DNA from: Mycobacterium sp. 852002-51971_SCH5477799-a
Lineage (GTDB): Bacteria; Actinomycetota; Actinomycetes; Mycobacteriales; Mycobacteriaceae
Direction of reading: 5' to 3'
DNA length: 64,000 nt
NCBI RefSeq assembly: GCF_001667145.1
Contig: NZ_LZIF01000086.1
Location: forward strand, 124,001 to 188,000
The translations under genes and the position numbers were made by a program. This document shows positions 28,066-35,953 of this stretch, in pieces. Below the pieces are notes generated by a model. The model searched no databases, was not told the origin of the DNA, and saw only the letters and a list, made by a program, of their open reading frames with translations. Numbering within the stretch: the first letter of the stretch is position 1; each line of letters opens with the position of its first letter.

Positions 28066-28874
28066 CGGCATTGCCAGTTCGGTTTGCGTTTCTCGACGAA
28101 CGCCCTCGGGCCCTCCTGCGCGTCCTCGGTGCGCAGCACACGCTCGCGGAACGTCTCGGCGAGTATCTCCGCTTCGTGCAGCGGCACGTTCAGGCCCTTG
28201 AGAATCGCCAACCGGGTGCCCCGGACGGCCAGCGGCGCATTGGAATTGACGATATCGGCGATCTCGTGGGCCCGTTCCAGCAGGCGGTCGTGATCGACGA
28301 TTTCGCTGATCAACCCGAGGTCATACGCGCGTTGCGCGCCCATCCGCTCGTGCTTGCCCATCAAGGCCATTCGCAGCGCGATGGAGCGGGGCAACACCCG
28401 AGACACCCGCACCAATTCCCGGCCGGCCACCAGCCCGATGCTGACGTGCGGATCGAAGAATGTCGCCTGCTCCGAAGCGATCACGATGTCGGTCGTAGTG
28501 ACCCAGTCCATGCCGGCACCACAGCAGATTCCGTTCACGGCGGTCAGCACCGGCTTCGCCATCGTGCGAAACGGTGGCGTGCCCTCCTGCGGCGCCTCCC
28601 ATTGGTCGTACGTCGACAGGTATGGCCGCTCGTAGATCACCTTGCCGTCTTCCGGAATCTCTTTGACGTCGGCGCCGGTGCAAAACGCGCGGCCGGTCCC
28701 GGTGACGATGGTGAGCCAGACATTGTCATCGCTTTCGGCCTCGTCGTAGGCGGCGCGAAGCTCGGTGATCATGTGCGGGCTGAGCGCATTGAGAGCGTCC
28801 GGCCGGTTCAGGGTGATGGTCGCGGTGTGCCGGTCGACTTCGTACTTGATGGTGTCGAACGAATCAGCGGGCAT
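28062..28874 (-). CDS. Enoyl-CoA hydratase/isomerase-family (crotonase-fold) protein
   Basis: This 270-residue protein has TATITLNRPDALNALS, the oxyanion-hole pieces FCTGAD and GICCGAGMD, and FFDPHVSIGLVAG in place of the usual second-glutamate region. It is a paralogue of the downstream gene, with which it overlaps. An AAGGGAT ribosome binding site precedes ATG 28874. It forms part of the minus-strand operon driven from 29.85 kb, although 119 bases separate it from the previous gene. The precise reaction on the CoA ester cannot be assigned. Confidence 0.88.
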   Translation of the reverse strand: MPADSFDTIKYEVDRHTATITLNRPDALNALSPHMITELRAAYDEAESDDNVWLTIVTGTGRAFCTGADVKEIPEDGKVIYERPYLSTYDQWEAPQEGTPPFRTMAKPVLTAVNGICCGAGMDWVTTTDIVIASEQATFFDPHVSIGLVAGRELVRVSRVLPRSIALRMALMGKHERMGAQRAYDLGLISEIVDHDRLLERAHEIADIVNSNAPLAVRGTRLAILKGLNVPLHEAEILAETFRERVLRTEDAQEGPRAFVEKRKPNWQCR

Positions 28875-28993
28875 CGGTCATCCCTTCGTCTGGCGCTTGG
28901 TCCGACCCGCGAGCGTGGGGTCGAAGGACGGATTCCCGGCGATTGCCGTGCGCAGGACCCGCGCCTAGCGCGTTGCTGTTGTCGCTTCTCTGG

Positions 28994-29815
28994 TCAGCGT
29001 CCACGAAAATCCGGATCCCGTCGCTGCGCGAAGGCCGCCAGGCCCTCCTTGAAATCGCTTGTCCTGCAGGACAATTCCAGGTTGAACAGCTCCTGGGTCA
29101 ACGATTGGCTCAGCGTCGAATGCTGGCCGAAGTTCAGCGCCTGTTTGGCCAGGCCGATCGCGGCCGTCGGCCCGGCCGCCAGTCGGGCCAGCAACTGCTC
29201 GGCGACATGGTCGAGGTCCGAGCCGCTTACCGCCTGGTGGATCAGCCCCCAGTCGGTCGCATCCCGCGCGCTCACCTTCTCACCAAGCAGCAGCATGCGC
29301 CTGGCCCGCGCCAGGCCGACCAGGCGCGGCAGCAGCCAGGTGGAACCCGAGTCCGGGCTGAATCCACGGTCGATGAAAGGCTCCCAGAAGACCGCGTCCT
29401 CGGCGGCCACGGTGAAGTCGGCGGCCAGGGCGAGATTGCAGCCGAACCCTACGGCCCAGCCCCGCACGCTGCACACCACCGGCAATTGGATGCTTGCGAC
29501 GAGCTCGATCACCCGGTGAGCGGCATGGGGGATCCGCCGCACCAGATCCCCGGTGCGGGGGCGCTGGGCGCCGGGATTGTTGGCGGCCACCCAGTCGGCG
29601 CCCGCGCAGAAGTCGTCGCCCGCGCCGCGGATGTGGACGGCGCGTAGCGAGTCGTCGGCGGCGGCATCGGTGAGCGCATCGACCAGTGTCCCGATCATCA
29701 GCTGTGTCAACGAATTACGCCGCGATGGGCGGTCGATCGTCACCAGTAACACCGCACCGTCGCGGCGCACTGTTACCGAACCCTCGGCACCGGCCGTGTC
29801 GGCCCCCTGACTCAC
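28994..29815 (-). CDS. Enoyl-CoA hydratase-family protein
   Basis: This 273-residue crotonase-fold protein contains LLVTIDRPSRRNSL, FCAGAD, GWAVGFGCNLALAADF and WEPFIDRGFSPDSGSTWLLPRLVG. The last segment, with aspartate before SGS, resembles enoyl-CoA isomerases and hydratases with an Asp base. The frame is open to ATG 29854, but that codon lies inside the palindromic operator. GTG 29815, preceded by AGAAAGG, is the better start. It is the first gene of a six-gene minus-strand operon, divergent from the thioesterase gene. Confidence 0.87.
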   Translation of the reverse strand: MSQGADTAGAEGSVTVRRDGAVLLVTIDRPSRRNSLTQLMIGTLVDALTDAAADDSLRAVHIRGAGDDFCAGADWVAANNPGAQRPRTGDLVRRIPHAAHRVIELVASIQLPVVCSVRGWAVGFGCNLALAADFTVAAEDAVFWEPFIDRGFSPDSGSTWLLPRLVGLARARRMLLLGEKVSARDATDWGLIHQAVSGSDLDHVAEQLLARLAAGPTAAIGLAKQALNFGQHSTLSQSLTQELFNLELSCRTSDFKEGLAAFAQRRDPDFRGR

Positions 29816-29841
29816 CGTCGAATCCGGCCTTTCTCCGCCGA

Positions 29842-29860
29842 TACGGTTACCCATACAGTA
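29842..29860. promoter_or_regulatory. TetR-type operator copy 1 (TAC-N11-CAGTA)
   Basis: The 19-mer TACGGTTACCCATACAGTA lies in the divergent promoter between the hydratase operon and the thioesterase operon. It shares the frame TAC-N11-CAGTA with five other intergenic 19-mers of the island, including one in front of the tetR gene. It is inferred to be the operator for that regulator. Confidence 0.7.
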
Positions 29861-29937
29861 GGCAATACGATTGATACGCTGTATAAGTTAGCAAGGATAC
29901 GCTGCCTGCGGAACAACCCGGGGTGAAAGAGAGAACC

Positions 29938-30633
29938 ATGGCCTTGTCGGAGGGGCACGCCGCGCCGACGTCGACCGGCGACGGTGACGCGCGATTCGGC
30001 GAGACGCCGCTTGCCCAGACCGTGGCCGCGTCCGCCGCCATGCGGCGCCTGAGCTCGTTGCTGATATCCCTCGAACGTCCGCACCGCGCGGTGGACGACA
30101 TGCTGCAGAAGTTCGCCGAGTGGGAAGGTGAACTGGCGGCCGCGGCGCCGACGGACAACGCGCCGCGCATCGGCGAAGTGCCCGACGACCCCCGGCGCGT
30201 CTACCTCAACCACGCCACCGATATCGGCGCGTACAACCCGTGCTTTCCCGAATACCGGTTCGATCAACTCGACGCCGAGAATGCAACGGGCACTGTCGAG
30301 TTCCCGCTGGTGTACGAGGGTCCGCCGGGCCTGGTGCACGGCGGGTTCCTGGGCGTCTTCTTCGACTGTGTCATCCAGCACCACAACTGCGTCACCGGCC
30401 TGTCCGGCAAAACGCGATCCTTGGCCGTCACCTTCCGCCGACCGACGCCGGTGTTGACCGAGCTGCGTTTCGACATCGCCCGATCCGAGGGCGAACGCGG
30501 CATCACGTCGACCGGGCGGCTGTTGCTCGACGACGAAGTCCTGTCTACCGGAGAGGTCAACACCTTGGCGTCACGGCCGGAAAACCTTGCCGGAACGCGA
30601 TTCGGCAGGCGCCGAAAGGAGTCCGACACATGA
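29938..30633 (+). CDS. Hotdog-fold thioesterase (PaaI-like)
   Basis: This 231-residue protein has a C-terminal hotdog domain with the motif GLVHGGFLGVFFDCVIQHHN, typical of PaaI/acyl-CoA thioesterases. It is followed by the strand SLAVTFRRPTPVLTELRFD. The first ~100 residues are an extension without a recognised domain. It probably hydrolyses a CoA ester of the pathway, releasing CoA from a dead-end or final product. ATG 29938 has an AAGAGAG ribosome binding site; a GTG at 29923 is possible. It overlaps the next gene by ATGA. Confidence 0.85.
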   Translation: MALSEGHAAPTSTGDGDARFGETPLAQTVAASAAMRRLSSLLISLERPHRAVDDMLQKFAEWEGELAAAAPTDNAPRIGEVPDDPRRVYLNHATDIGAYNPCFPEYRFDQLDAENATGTVEFPLVYEGPPGLVHGGFLGVFFDCVIQHHNCVTGLSGKTRSLAVTFRRPTPVLTELRFDIARSEGERGITSTGRLLLDDEVLSTGEVNTLASRPENLAGTRFGRRRKESDT

Positions 30634-31538
30634 CCGCCTCGAGCACCTCAGACAATCGCGTGCTCTTCGACGTCGATCCCGATGGGCGCATCGCGACGAT
30701 CACGCTGAACAATCCCAAGCAACGCAACTCCTATGACGCGGTTATGCGGGATGCCGTCGCCCGCTGCCTGGACCGGGTGGCCGAAGACGACGACCTCACG
30801 GTGGTGCTACTGCGTGGTGCCGAGGGGGTGTTTTCCACTGGAGCCGACATGAACAATGCCTACGACTGGTATGGCTCGTCCGCGCCACCCGACCAGGCTG
30901 CGGCCGACGACCGGGCCGCCAAACGCCGCCCCAGCCAGCGTCGACGACTTACCGTGGACCGCAAGTCTTTTGGCTTCTACCACAATTTCATGGGCTTTCC
31001 GAAGGTTACGGTGGGGGAGATCGCCGGTTACGCGCTCGGCGGCGGATTCGAGATGGCGTTGATGACCGACATCTCGGTCATCGCGCGCGACACCAAGATC
31101 GGCATGCCCGCAACCCGTTTCCTCGGCCCCGCGCTCGGCAGCCTGCACATGTTCTTTCACCGGCTCGGGCCGGTGCTGGCCCGGCGCCTGCTGCTGACCG
31201 GCGACATCATCGAGGCGGCCGAGATCGAACACCTCGGGATCTTCACCGACACCTGCGCGCCCGGCGCGGTGACGGCCCGGGCACGATACTGGGCCGAGAA
31301 GGCGGCGAAGATGCCCGCCGACGGAGTCGTCATCGCCAAGGAGGCATTCCGGCTGGTCGAGCAGAGCCAGGCGTACCAGGGCGAAGAGGTCGCCAGCTAC
31401 CTGTTCCACGCCTTCGGCACCAACCTGCAATTCGGGCCGGACGAGTTCAACTTCGTCAAAATCCGTGCGCAGCACGGTGCCCGGGAGGCGTTCCGGTTAC
31501 GCGACGAGCACTTCCACGTGCCTGAACCCGAAGGCTGA
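30630..31538 (+). CDS. Enoyl-CoA hydratase-family protein
   Basis: This 302-residue crotonase-fold protein contains IATITLNNPKQRNSYD, FSTGADMNN and the classical segment GYALGGGFEMALMTD, which preserves the first catalytic glutamate. The second region reads MPATRFLGPALGSLHMF. An insertion of about 40 charged residues follows the oxyanion-hole loop (around 85-115). The start ATG 30630 overlaps the thioesterase stop, so the two are co-translated. It probably hydrates or isomerises an enoyl-CoA produced in this island. Confidence 0.9.
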   Translation: MTASSTSDNRVLFDVDPDGRIATITLNNPKQRNSYDAVMRDAVARCLDRVAEDDDLTVVLLRGAEGVFSTGADMNNAYDWYGSSAPPDQAAADDRAAKRRPSQRRRLTVDRKSFGFYHNFMGFPKVTVGEIAGYALGGGFEMALMTDISVIARDTKIGMPATRFLGPALGSLHMFFHRLGPVLARRLLLTGDIIEAAEIEHLGIFTDTCAPGAVTARARYWAEKAAKMPADGVVIAKEAFRLVEQSQAYQGEEVASYLFHAFGTNLQFGPDEFNFVKIRAQHGAREAFRLRDEHFHVPEPEG

Positions 31539-31557
31539 CAGAGCGTTTCGGGCGCAA

Positions 31558-32355
31558 TCAACGAGCGGCTGCCGCCTTGGTTCGGCCACGGTTGGTGGCA
31601 GACTTGGCCGGCTTGCGCTGTCGTGATGGCGCCGCCTTGCTGCCCTTTAACTCGTTGCTCTCGTCGATCAGCCGGCCGGCGTGATCGAGAATGCAGGTGA
31701 GACCGTACTCGAAATTGGTTTCATCGGGCGCGCCGATGCGGTGACCTATCCGGGTCACCTGAGAGAGGAGTGGGGTCTTTTCCGGGTCGATCGAAACGGC
31801 GTCCTCGATGGCGCGGGGACCGATATCCGACGATTGGTTCTTTTCGTAGAGCCGTTGCAGCACCACCGATCCCCGCACGTGAACCGAAACCGCCGAATAG
31901 GTGTCGAACGCATCCTCCGGTGACAGGCCGGCCTCCACCAGATTGGCCACCGCTTTCTCCATCTCCTGGGCACCCATCCGCGCCGCCTTCGGGGAAAGGG
32001 CCGCCCGAATCAAAATCAGGTCGCACAGAATTGGGTTGCCCATGAAGGTCTTACGCATCAAGCGCGCGTGGTTGGCCAACGTCTCGCGCCAGTCGCTGGC
32101 TTCGACATAAGGAGTGGCGAACACGTACTTGCTCAGGGCTCGGTCGGTCATCGCGTTGAGCAGGTCGTCCTTCTTGCGGAAGTACCAGTAGATGCTCGTC
32201 ACGCCGACACCGAGATGTTTGCCGAGCAACGGCATGCTCAGGTTGTCGATCGACACCTGCTCCGCGAGTTCGAATGCGCCGCTGATGATGTCATCGGGAT
32301 TGATGGACCCGCGTTCGCGTCGCTGGCGCTTGTCGGCGGTTGCCTGTTTTGCCAC
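31558..32355 (-). CDS. TetR/AcrR-family transcriptional regulator of the island
   Basis: This 265-residue repressor has an N-terminal helix-turn-helix around residues 35-60 (LSMPLLGKHLGVGVTSIYWYFRKKDDLLNAM). A helical ligand-binding domain and a basic Lys/Arg/Ala-rich tail (about the last 30 residues) follow. GGAGG eight bases before GTG 32355 decides the start; ATG 32370 is an alternative. It is the only TetR-family gene in the island and stands opposite an SDR gene. A copy of the shared 19-bp palindrome lies in its promoter, so autoregulation and control of the whole island are inferred. Confidence 0.9.
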   Translation of the reverse strand: MAKQATADKRQRRERGSINPDDIISGAFELAEQVSIDNLSMPLLGKHLGVGVTSIYWYFRKKDDLLNAMTDRALSKYVFATPYVEASDWRETLANHARLMRKTFMGNPILCDLILIRAALSPKAARMGAQEMEKAVANLVEAGLSPEDAFDTYSAVSVHVRGSVVLQRLYEKNQSSDIGPRAIEDAVSIDPEKTPLLSQVTRIGHRIGAPDETNFEYGLTCILDHAGRLIDESNELKGSKAAPSRQRKPAKSATNRGRTKAAAAR

Positions 32356-32482
32356 TACGGGCACCTCCATCAAATTCTGTTTCGTGCATGCGGTCCGGCG
32401 ACCGTGCCGCCGGTAGTATCGAATTTACCGGCACTTCTCATCTGACCTGCGTATACGCCTGCGTGTCGCATTATTCCTCTGC

Positions 32483-32501
32483 TACTGTAATACCTATCGT
32501 A
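32483..32501. promoter_or_regulatory. TetR-type operator copy 2, in the tetR promoter
   Basis: The 19-mer TACTGTAATACCTATCGTA has a left arm identical to the perfect copy at 45611. It lies between the tetR start and the divergent SDR gene. On the minus strand it ends ATTACAGTA. Its place next to the regulator gene is the main reason for linking the motif to this TetR protein. Confidence 0.75.
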
Positions 32502-32562
32502 GGCTTTTTGGTAAATCGGCTGGACAGGCGAAAATGACCAGACTAGAGCTGCGGATTACGCG

Positions 32563-33360
32563 ATGGATCTAGGGCTGGCGAATGCCACTGCGGTGGTAGT
32601 CGGCGGCAGCCGCGGTATGGGATTGGCGACGGCACGCTGCTTCGCGGACGAAGGTGCCCGGGTGGCGGTGGTCGGCCGTAGCCGCGACGCCCTCGATGCG
32701 GCGGTGACCGATCTCGCGAAACGTGGCAGTCCGGACGCGGTTGGACTGACCGCCGACATCGGAGACGACGAAGCGGTCGGCACGGTGTTTGGTGAGCTCG
32801 CCGAGCGATGGAACGGCGAACTCAACGCGCTGGTCGTCACGGTGGGGCCGGGCGCCGCAGGCACGTTCGAAGATCTGACCGACGACCAGTGGCGCCAGTC
32901 CGTCGAAGACGGCGTGCTGGGGATGGTGCGCTGCGTACGTGCGGCACTTCCGCTGCTGCGCAAGGCGCGATGGGCCCGAATCGTCAACTTCTCGGCGCAC
33001 TCGACTCAGCGGCAAAGTGTCATGCTGCCCGCCTACACGGCGGCGAAGTCGATGCTGGCCAGCGTTTCGAAAAACCTGTCCCTGCTGCTGGCCAAGGACG
33101 AGATCCTGGTCAACGTGGTGTCGCCTGGCAGCATCGCGTCGGAATCCCTGGTCGGCTGGGCGAAGTCGGTGGGGGTCGACGGCAACGACCCGTACGCGCT
33201 GATGGAGGCCATTGCCAAGCATTTCGGTCATCCCGCGCACCTGCCGCGGGCGGGCCTGCCGGACGAAATCGGCCCAGTCGCCGCGTTTCTGGCCTCGCGG
33301 CGCAATTCCTACATGACTGGAGCCAACATCAACGTCGATGGCGGTTCGGACTTCACCTGA
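32563..33360 (+). CDS. Short-chain dehydrogenase/reductase
   Basis: This 265-residue SDR has the cofactor motif VVGGSRGMGLATARCF, a Ser in NFSAHSTQR and the catalytic YTAAKSM. The usual NNAG motif is changed to TVGPGAAG, which occurs in some 3-ketoacyl reductase-like SDRs. The C-terminus NSYMTGANINVDGGS is standard. It is divergent from tetR and followed 42 bases later by the aldolase-fold gene, probably co-transcribed. Its likely role is oxidation or reduction of a ring or side-chain hydroxyl or ketone. Confidence 0.9.
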   Translation: MDLGLANATAVVVGGSRGMGLATARCFADEGARVAVVGRSRDALDAAVTDLAKRGSPDAVGLTADIGDDEAVGTVFGELAERWNGELNALVVTVGPGAAGTFEDLTDDQWRQSVEDGVLGMVRCVRAALPLLRKARWARIVNFSAHSTQRQSVMLPAYTAAKSMLASVSKNLSLLLAKDEILVNVVSPGSIASESLVGWAKSVGVDGNDPYALMEAIAKHFGHPAHLPRAGLPDEIGPVAAFLASRRNSYMTGANINVDGGSDFT

Positions 33361-33402
33361 GGACGGTCGAAGAAAGCGATTGGCAGACAAAAGGAGTCGA
33401 TT

Positions 33403-34419
33403 GTGGCTACGGCAGCAGAGGCGCGCGCGTGGGCGCCCGGCGCGCTGCGGGGGATCGGTGACTCCCTCTACACCCCGTTTTGCGGCACCGAGGGCGATGA
33501 TATCGACTGGGACGCCTACCGGACATTGGTGCGTTACTGCGTCGGCGATCTCGGGCATCCAATGTTGTGGTGCACCAGCGGAATCGCCGAATTCTGGTCG
33601 CTGACCCTCGAGGAGCGTAAAAGACTTCTGGAAGTGGCAGTCGAGGAAGCGCGCAGCATCAATCCTGACGTGGTGGTGCAGGCGTGCACGGCGGCCATGT
33701 CGGCGAAGGACTGTGTGGACTTGACGCTGCACGCCCAGGAGGCGGGCGCCGACATCGTCTACATTCAAACGCCGATGATGGAGGCCCACGGCGGCGAGGG
33801 CGTGTTGCGCTTTTTCAAATACGTGGCGGCGCGCACGAATATCGCGCTGGGCATGTTCAATTCGCCGTCCTCGGGTTACGTGCTGACGCCGGCCGAAAGT
33901 GCCCGGATCTACAACGAGGTTCCCGCCGTGTGCGCCACCAAAGAGGGCGCCTTCCGGCCGGCGAGCAGCCGGATGCTGCATGAACTGGCGCCCGGCCTCG
34001 CGGTGTGGGAGTGCGACAAGACGGTGTACCGCGCTGGCTGGCTGCGCGACGGGATCGTCTGTCCGGCGCAACTGGGTACCGCGGGTTACCTTTTCGAAAC
34101 GCCCACGCGGCGATTGTTCTCCGAATACTGGGACCTGGTACAGAGCGACAAACTCGTCGAGGCGATGGACTACGGCCGCGAGTCGGGCCTGGACCAGTTC
34201 GACCTCGACATCGGGTCCTGGTGGACCTGTTACCCGGGTCGAGCGGATTACTTCACCCACTGGGGCGGCGCATTCAAGTACGCCGCGTCGCTGCTTGGCC
34301 TGCCCATCGGCGCGTACCCGCATTCCCGGCCCCCGCAAGCCAAATTACCTGTCGAGGCGCAGGCCCAGATCGAAGACGCCTATCGGCGCCTGGGCCTGCT
34401 CGAAACTGTGTTGCGGTAG
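33403..34419 (+). CDS. DapA/NAL-family (Schiff-base aldolase fold) protein
   Basis: This 338-residue TIM-barrel protein belongs to the dihydrodipicolinate synthase/N-acetylneuraminate lyase superfamily. The Schiff-base lysine is in VCATKEGAF. The barrel starts with GDSLYTPFCGTEGDDIDWDAY and carries GADIVYIQTPMM. The segment MFNSPSSGY corresponds to the usual YNxP tyrosine region and differs from it. Members cleave or form bonds next to a 2-oxo acid, so here it may cleave an acyl-CoA or aromatic oxo intermediate. GTG 33403 follows AAAGGAG. It is not a lysine-biosynthesis gene by context. Confidence 0.85.
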   Translation: MATAAEARAWAPGALRGIGDSLYTPFCGTEGDDIDWDAYRTLVRYCVGDLGHPMLWCTSGIAEFWSLTLEERKRLLEVAVEEARSINPDVVVQACTAAMSAKDCVDLTLHAQEAGADIVYIQTPMMEAHGGEGVLRFFKYVAARTNIALGMFNSPSSGYVLTPAESARIYNEVPAVCATKEGAFRPASSRMLHELAPGLAVWECDKTVYRAGWLRDGIVCPAQLGTAGYLFETPTRRLFSEYWDLVQSDKLVEAMDYGRESGLDQFDLDIGSWWTCYPGRADYFTHWGGAFKYAASLLGLPIGAYPHSRPPQAKLPVEAQAQIEDAYRRLGLLETVLR

Positions 34420-34437
34420 AACGGTTTACGCAGCGAA

Positions 34438-34464
34438 GCGGGCCCGGTCGATGACCGGGCCCGC
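34438..34464. terminator. Strong inverted repeat between convergent genes
   Basis: A perfect 12-bp stem, GCGGGCCCGGTC pairing with GACCGGGCCCGC, has a three-base GAT loop. It sits between the aldolase-fold gene and the convergent CsbD-like gene. No U-tract follows, as is usual for mycobacterial terminators. It probably ends transcription from both sides. Confidence 0.75.
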
Positions 34465-34480
34465 CCTACTAGCTGACCGT

Positions 34481-34720
34481 TTAATTCTGCTCGGCCCGCT
34501 CACGCTGCTCGTAGGCCTTGGCCTTGCCGCGGGCTTTCTCAGCGGCGGCTTCCTTCTTCCCAGCGTTGCGCTGGGCTTCCGCCTTGTCCTGCTGAGCCTT
34601 GCCCTCGTCGATCAGGCCATCGTTGCCGATGATGATCCCGATGACCTGCTTGGTCTTACCCAGGGCATCTTCGACGATGCCTCGAACGAGTTCGATCGGG
34701 CCACTCTTGACGTCAACCAC
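34481..34720 (-). CDS. Small CsbD-like/microaggregate-binding-type protein
   Basis: This 79-residue protein has the CsbD-like pattern DALGKTKQVIGIIIGNDGLIDEGKAQQDKAEAQRNAG followed by a Lys/Ala/Glu-rich helical tail. Mycobacterial relatives are called microaggregate-binding protein 1 homologues or stress-response CsbD proteins. Their biochemical role is unclear. The frame reaches 34840, but GTG 34720 with GGGAGG eight bases upstream marks the real start. It is an isolated gene facing the aldolase gene and is probably not part of the catabolic regulon. Confidence 0.8.
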   Translation of the reverse strand: MVDVKSGPIELVRGIVEDALGKTKQVIGIIIGNDGLIDEGKAQQDKAEAQRNAGKKEAAAEKARGKAKAYEQRERAEQN

Positions 34721-35077
34721 TGCAACTACCTCCCATTGATTGGCTGGCTCCCCGTGGGTTTCCCGATCGCGGGGCCGATGCAAACGTCGTGACAACGTGT
34801 GACACACCACAGAAATTAAGTCTTGCCACGTCGCGGGCAATTTGTGCGCCGAAAAAAGGGTGCGAGCCCTCCGCCCCTTCGCGAGTTGCGACTGCGCCGA
34901 AATCCGTCTTCGCCGGCCTGTCGATCTGCGGGCGGTTTGAACCGACCCTTCGGCACCTGAAATCGCAGTTTAGTCGGGGTTTCACACCCGACTTACGGCG
35001 GTTGTGGAATGCGGTACCGATAGGTATACAGTATGGGTACAAACTCGCCTGTTGATCAGCTATGAGGGGACGGTCTG
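34721..35077. other. Intergenic region with divergent promoters
   Basis: These 357 bases contain the promoter of the CsbD-like gene on the minus strand and, at the right end, the operator and promoter of the hydratase-amidohydrolase-ligase operon. I see no coding sequence here; a minus-strand open frame at 34713-35042 has no ribosome binding site or family similarity. Confidence 0.6.
35015..35033. promoter_or_regulatory. TetR-type operator copy 3
   Basis: The 19-mer TACCGATAGGTATACAGTA fits TAC-N11-CAGTA and continues as TATGGG, which could be a -10 element. It lies 44 bases before the ATG of the six-gene plus-strand operon starting at 35078. Repressor bound here would cover the promoter. 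Confidence 0.72.
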
Positions 35078-35923
35078 ATGAGCGCCGCCGACCGTGTGGT
35101 CACTGGTGAGGCGGTGCTGTATGAGACCACTGAAACCGGTGTTGCAATTCTGACGTTCAACCGTCCGGATCGCCTCAACGCCTGGGGCCCCGACATCGCA
35201 GCCGGGTTCTACGCGGCGATCGATCGCGCCGAGCAGGACCCGGCCATCCGCGCCATCGTGTTGACCGGCCGGGGCCGGGGGTTTTGCGCGGGCGCGTATT
35301 TGGGCGCGCCGAGTTCGGCTCCCAGTTACGGCGAGACGCTGGAGAAGGCAGGTCAGACGAACTTGGCTGACTTGGTCGGGGAGCGGCCGCCCCATTTTGT
35401 GACGACGCTGCGCAAACCCGTCATCGCAGCCATCAACGGTGCTTGCGTCGGCATCGGGTTGACTCAGGCGCTGATGTGCGATGTTCGGTTCGCGGCCGCC
35501 GGCGCGAAGTTCGGCGCCGTGTTCGCGCGCCGCGGCCTGATCGCGGAGTTCGGGATTTCGTGGATACTGCCGCGGCTGACCAACTGGGGCGTCGCTCTCG
35601 ATCTGTTGCTCAGCGGGCGGACCTTTTTCGCAGAAGAGGCGGCCGAGTTGGGTCTGGTGAAAGAGGTTGTCGCTTCGGAAAGTTTGATGAAGCGTGCCCT
35701 GGACTACGCCGAGGACATCGCCGCGAATTGCTCTCCGGCGTCGATGGCCGTGATCAAGAGCCAGGTTTACGGTGACGCGACTCGCGACGTCGTACAGGCC
35801 AACGGCCTCTCCGAGGTTTTGTTGCACGAGGCCATACCACGGCCCGACGTCATCGAGGGCATCACGAGTTTTCTCGAGAAGCGGCCCCCGCAATTCCCAG
35901 CGCTCGGTGCGACCGACGCTTAG
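35078..35923 (+). CDS. Enoyl-CoA hydratase-family protein
   Basis: This 281-residue crotonase-fold protein contains AILTFNRPDRLNAWG, FCAGAYLG, GACVGIGLTQALMCDVRF and RRGLIAEFGISWILPRLTN. The glutamate in GLIAEFG is placed as in many hydratases, while the first classical glutamate is replaced by Gln or Thr. ATG 35078 has GAGGGGA upstream. It is the first gene of the operon that also encodes two amidohydrolases, a ligase and a paired acyl-CoA dehydrogenase. Ring hydrolysis or hydration are both plausible reactions. Confidence 0.88.
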   Translation: MSAADRVVTGEAVLYETTETGVAILTFNRPDRLNAWGPDIAAGFYAAIDRAEQDPAIRAIVLTGRGRGFCAGAYLGAPSSAPSYGETLEKAGQTNLADLVGERPPHFVTTLRKPVIAAINGACVGIGLTQALMCDVRFAAAGAKFGAVFARRGLIAEFGISWILPRLTNWGVALDLLLSGRTFFAEEAAELGLVKEVVASESLMKRALDYAEDIAANCSPASMAVIKSQVYGDATRDVVQANGLSEVLLHEAIPRPDVIEGITSFLEKRPPQFPALGATDA

Positions 35924-35953
35924 TGTTCGCCGGTAATGGCGGAAAGGATGATC

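Noticed and set aside
29863-29885. Second TACG...CTGTA repeat just right of operator copy 1
   Set aside because: The arm spacing is one base short of the 19-bp frame shared by the other six sites, so it was not counted.
32569-34338. Minus-strand open frame of 589 residues across the SDR and aldolase genes
   Set aside because: It is the GC-rich antisense shadow of two genes with clear family motifs and ribosome binding sites. Its composition (His, Arg, Gln, Gly runs) is typical of such shadows.
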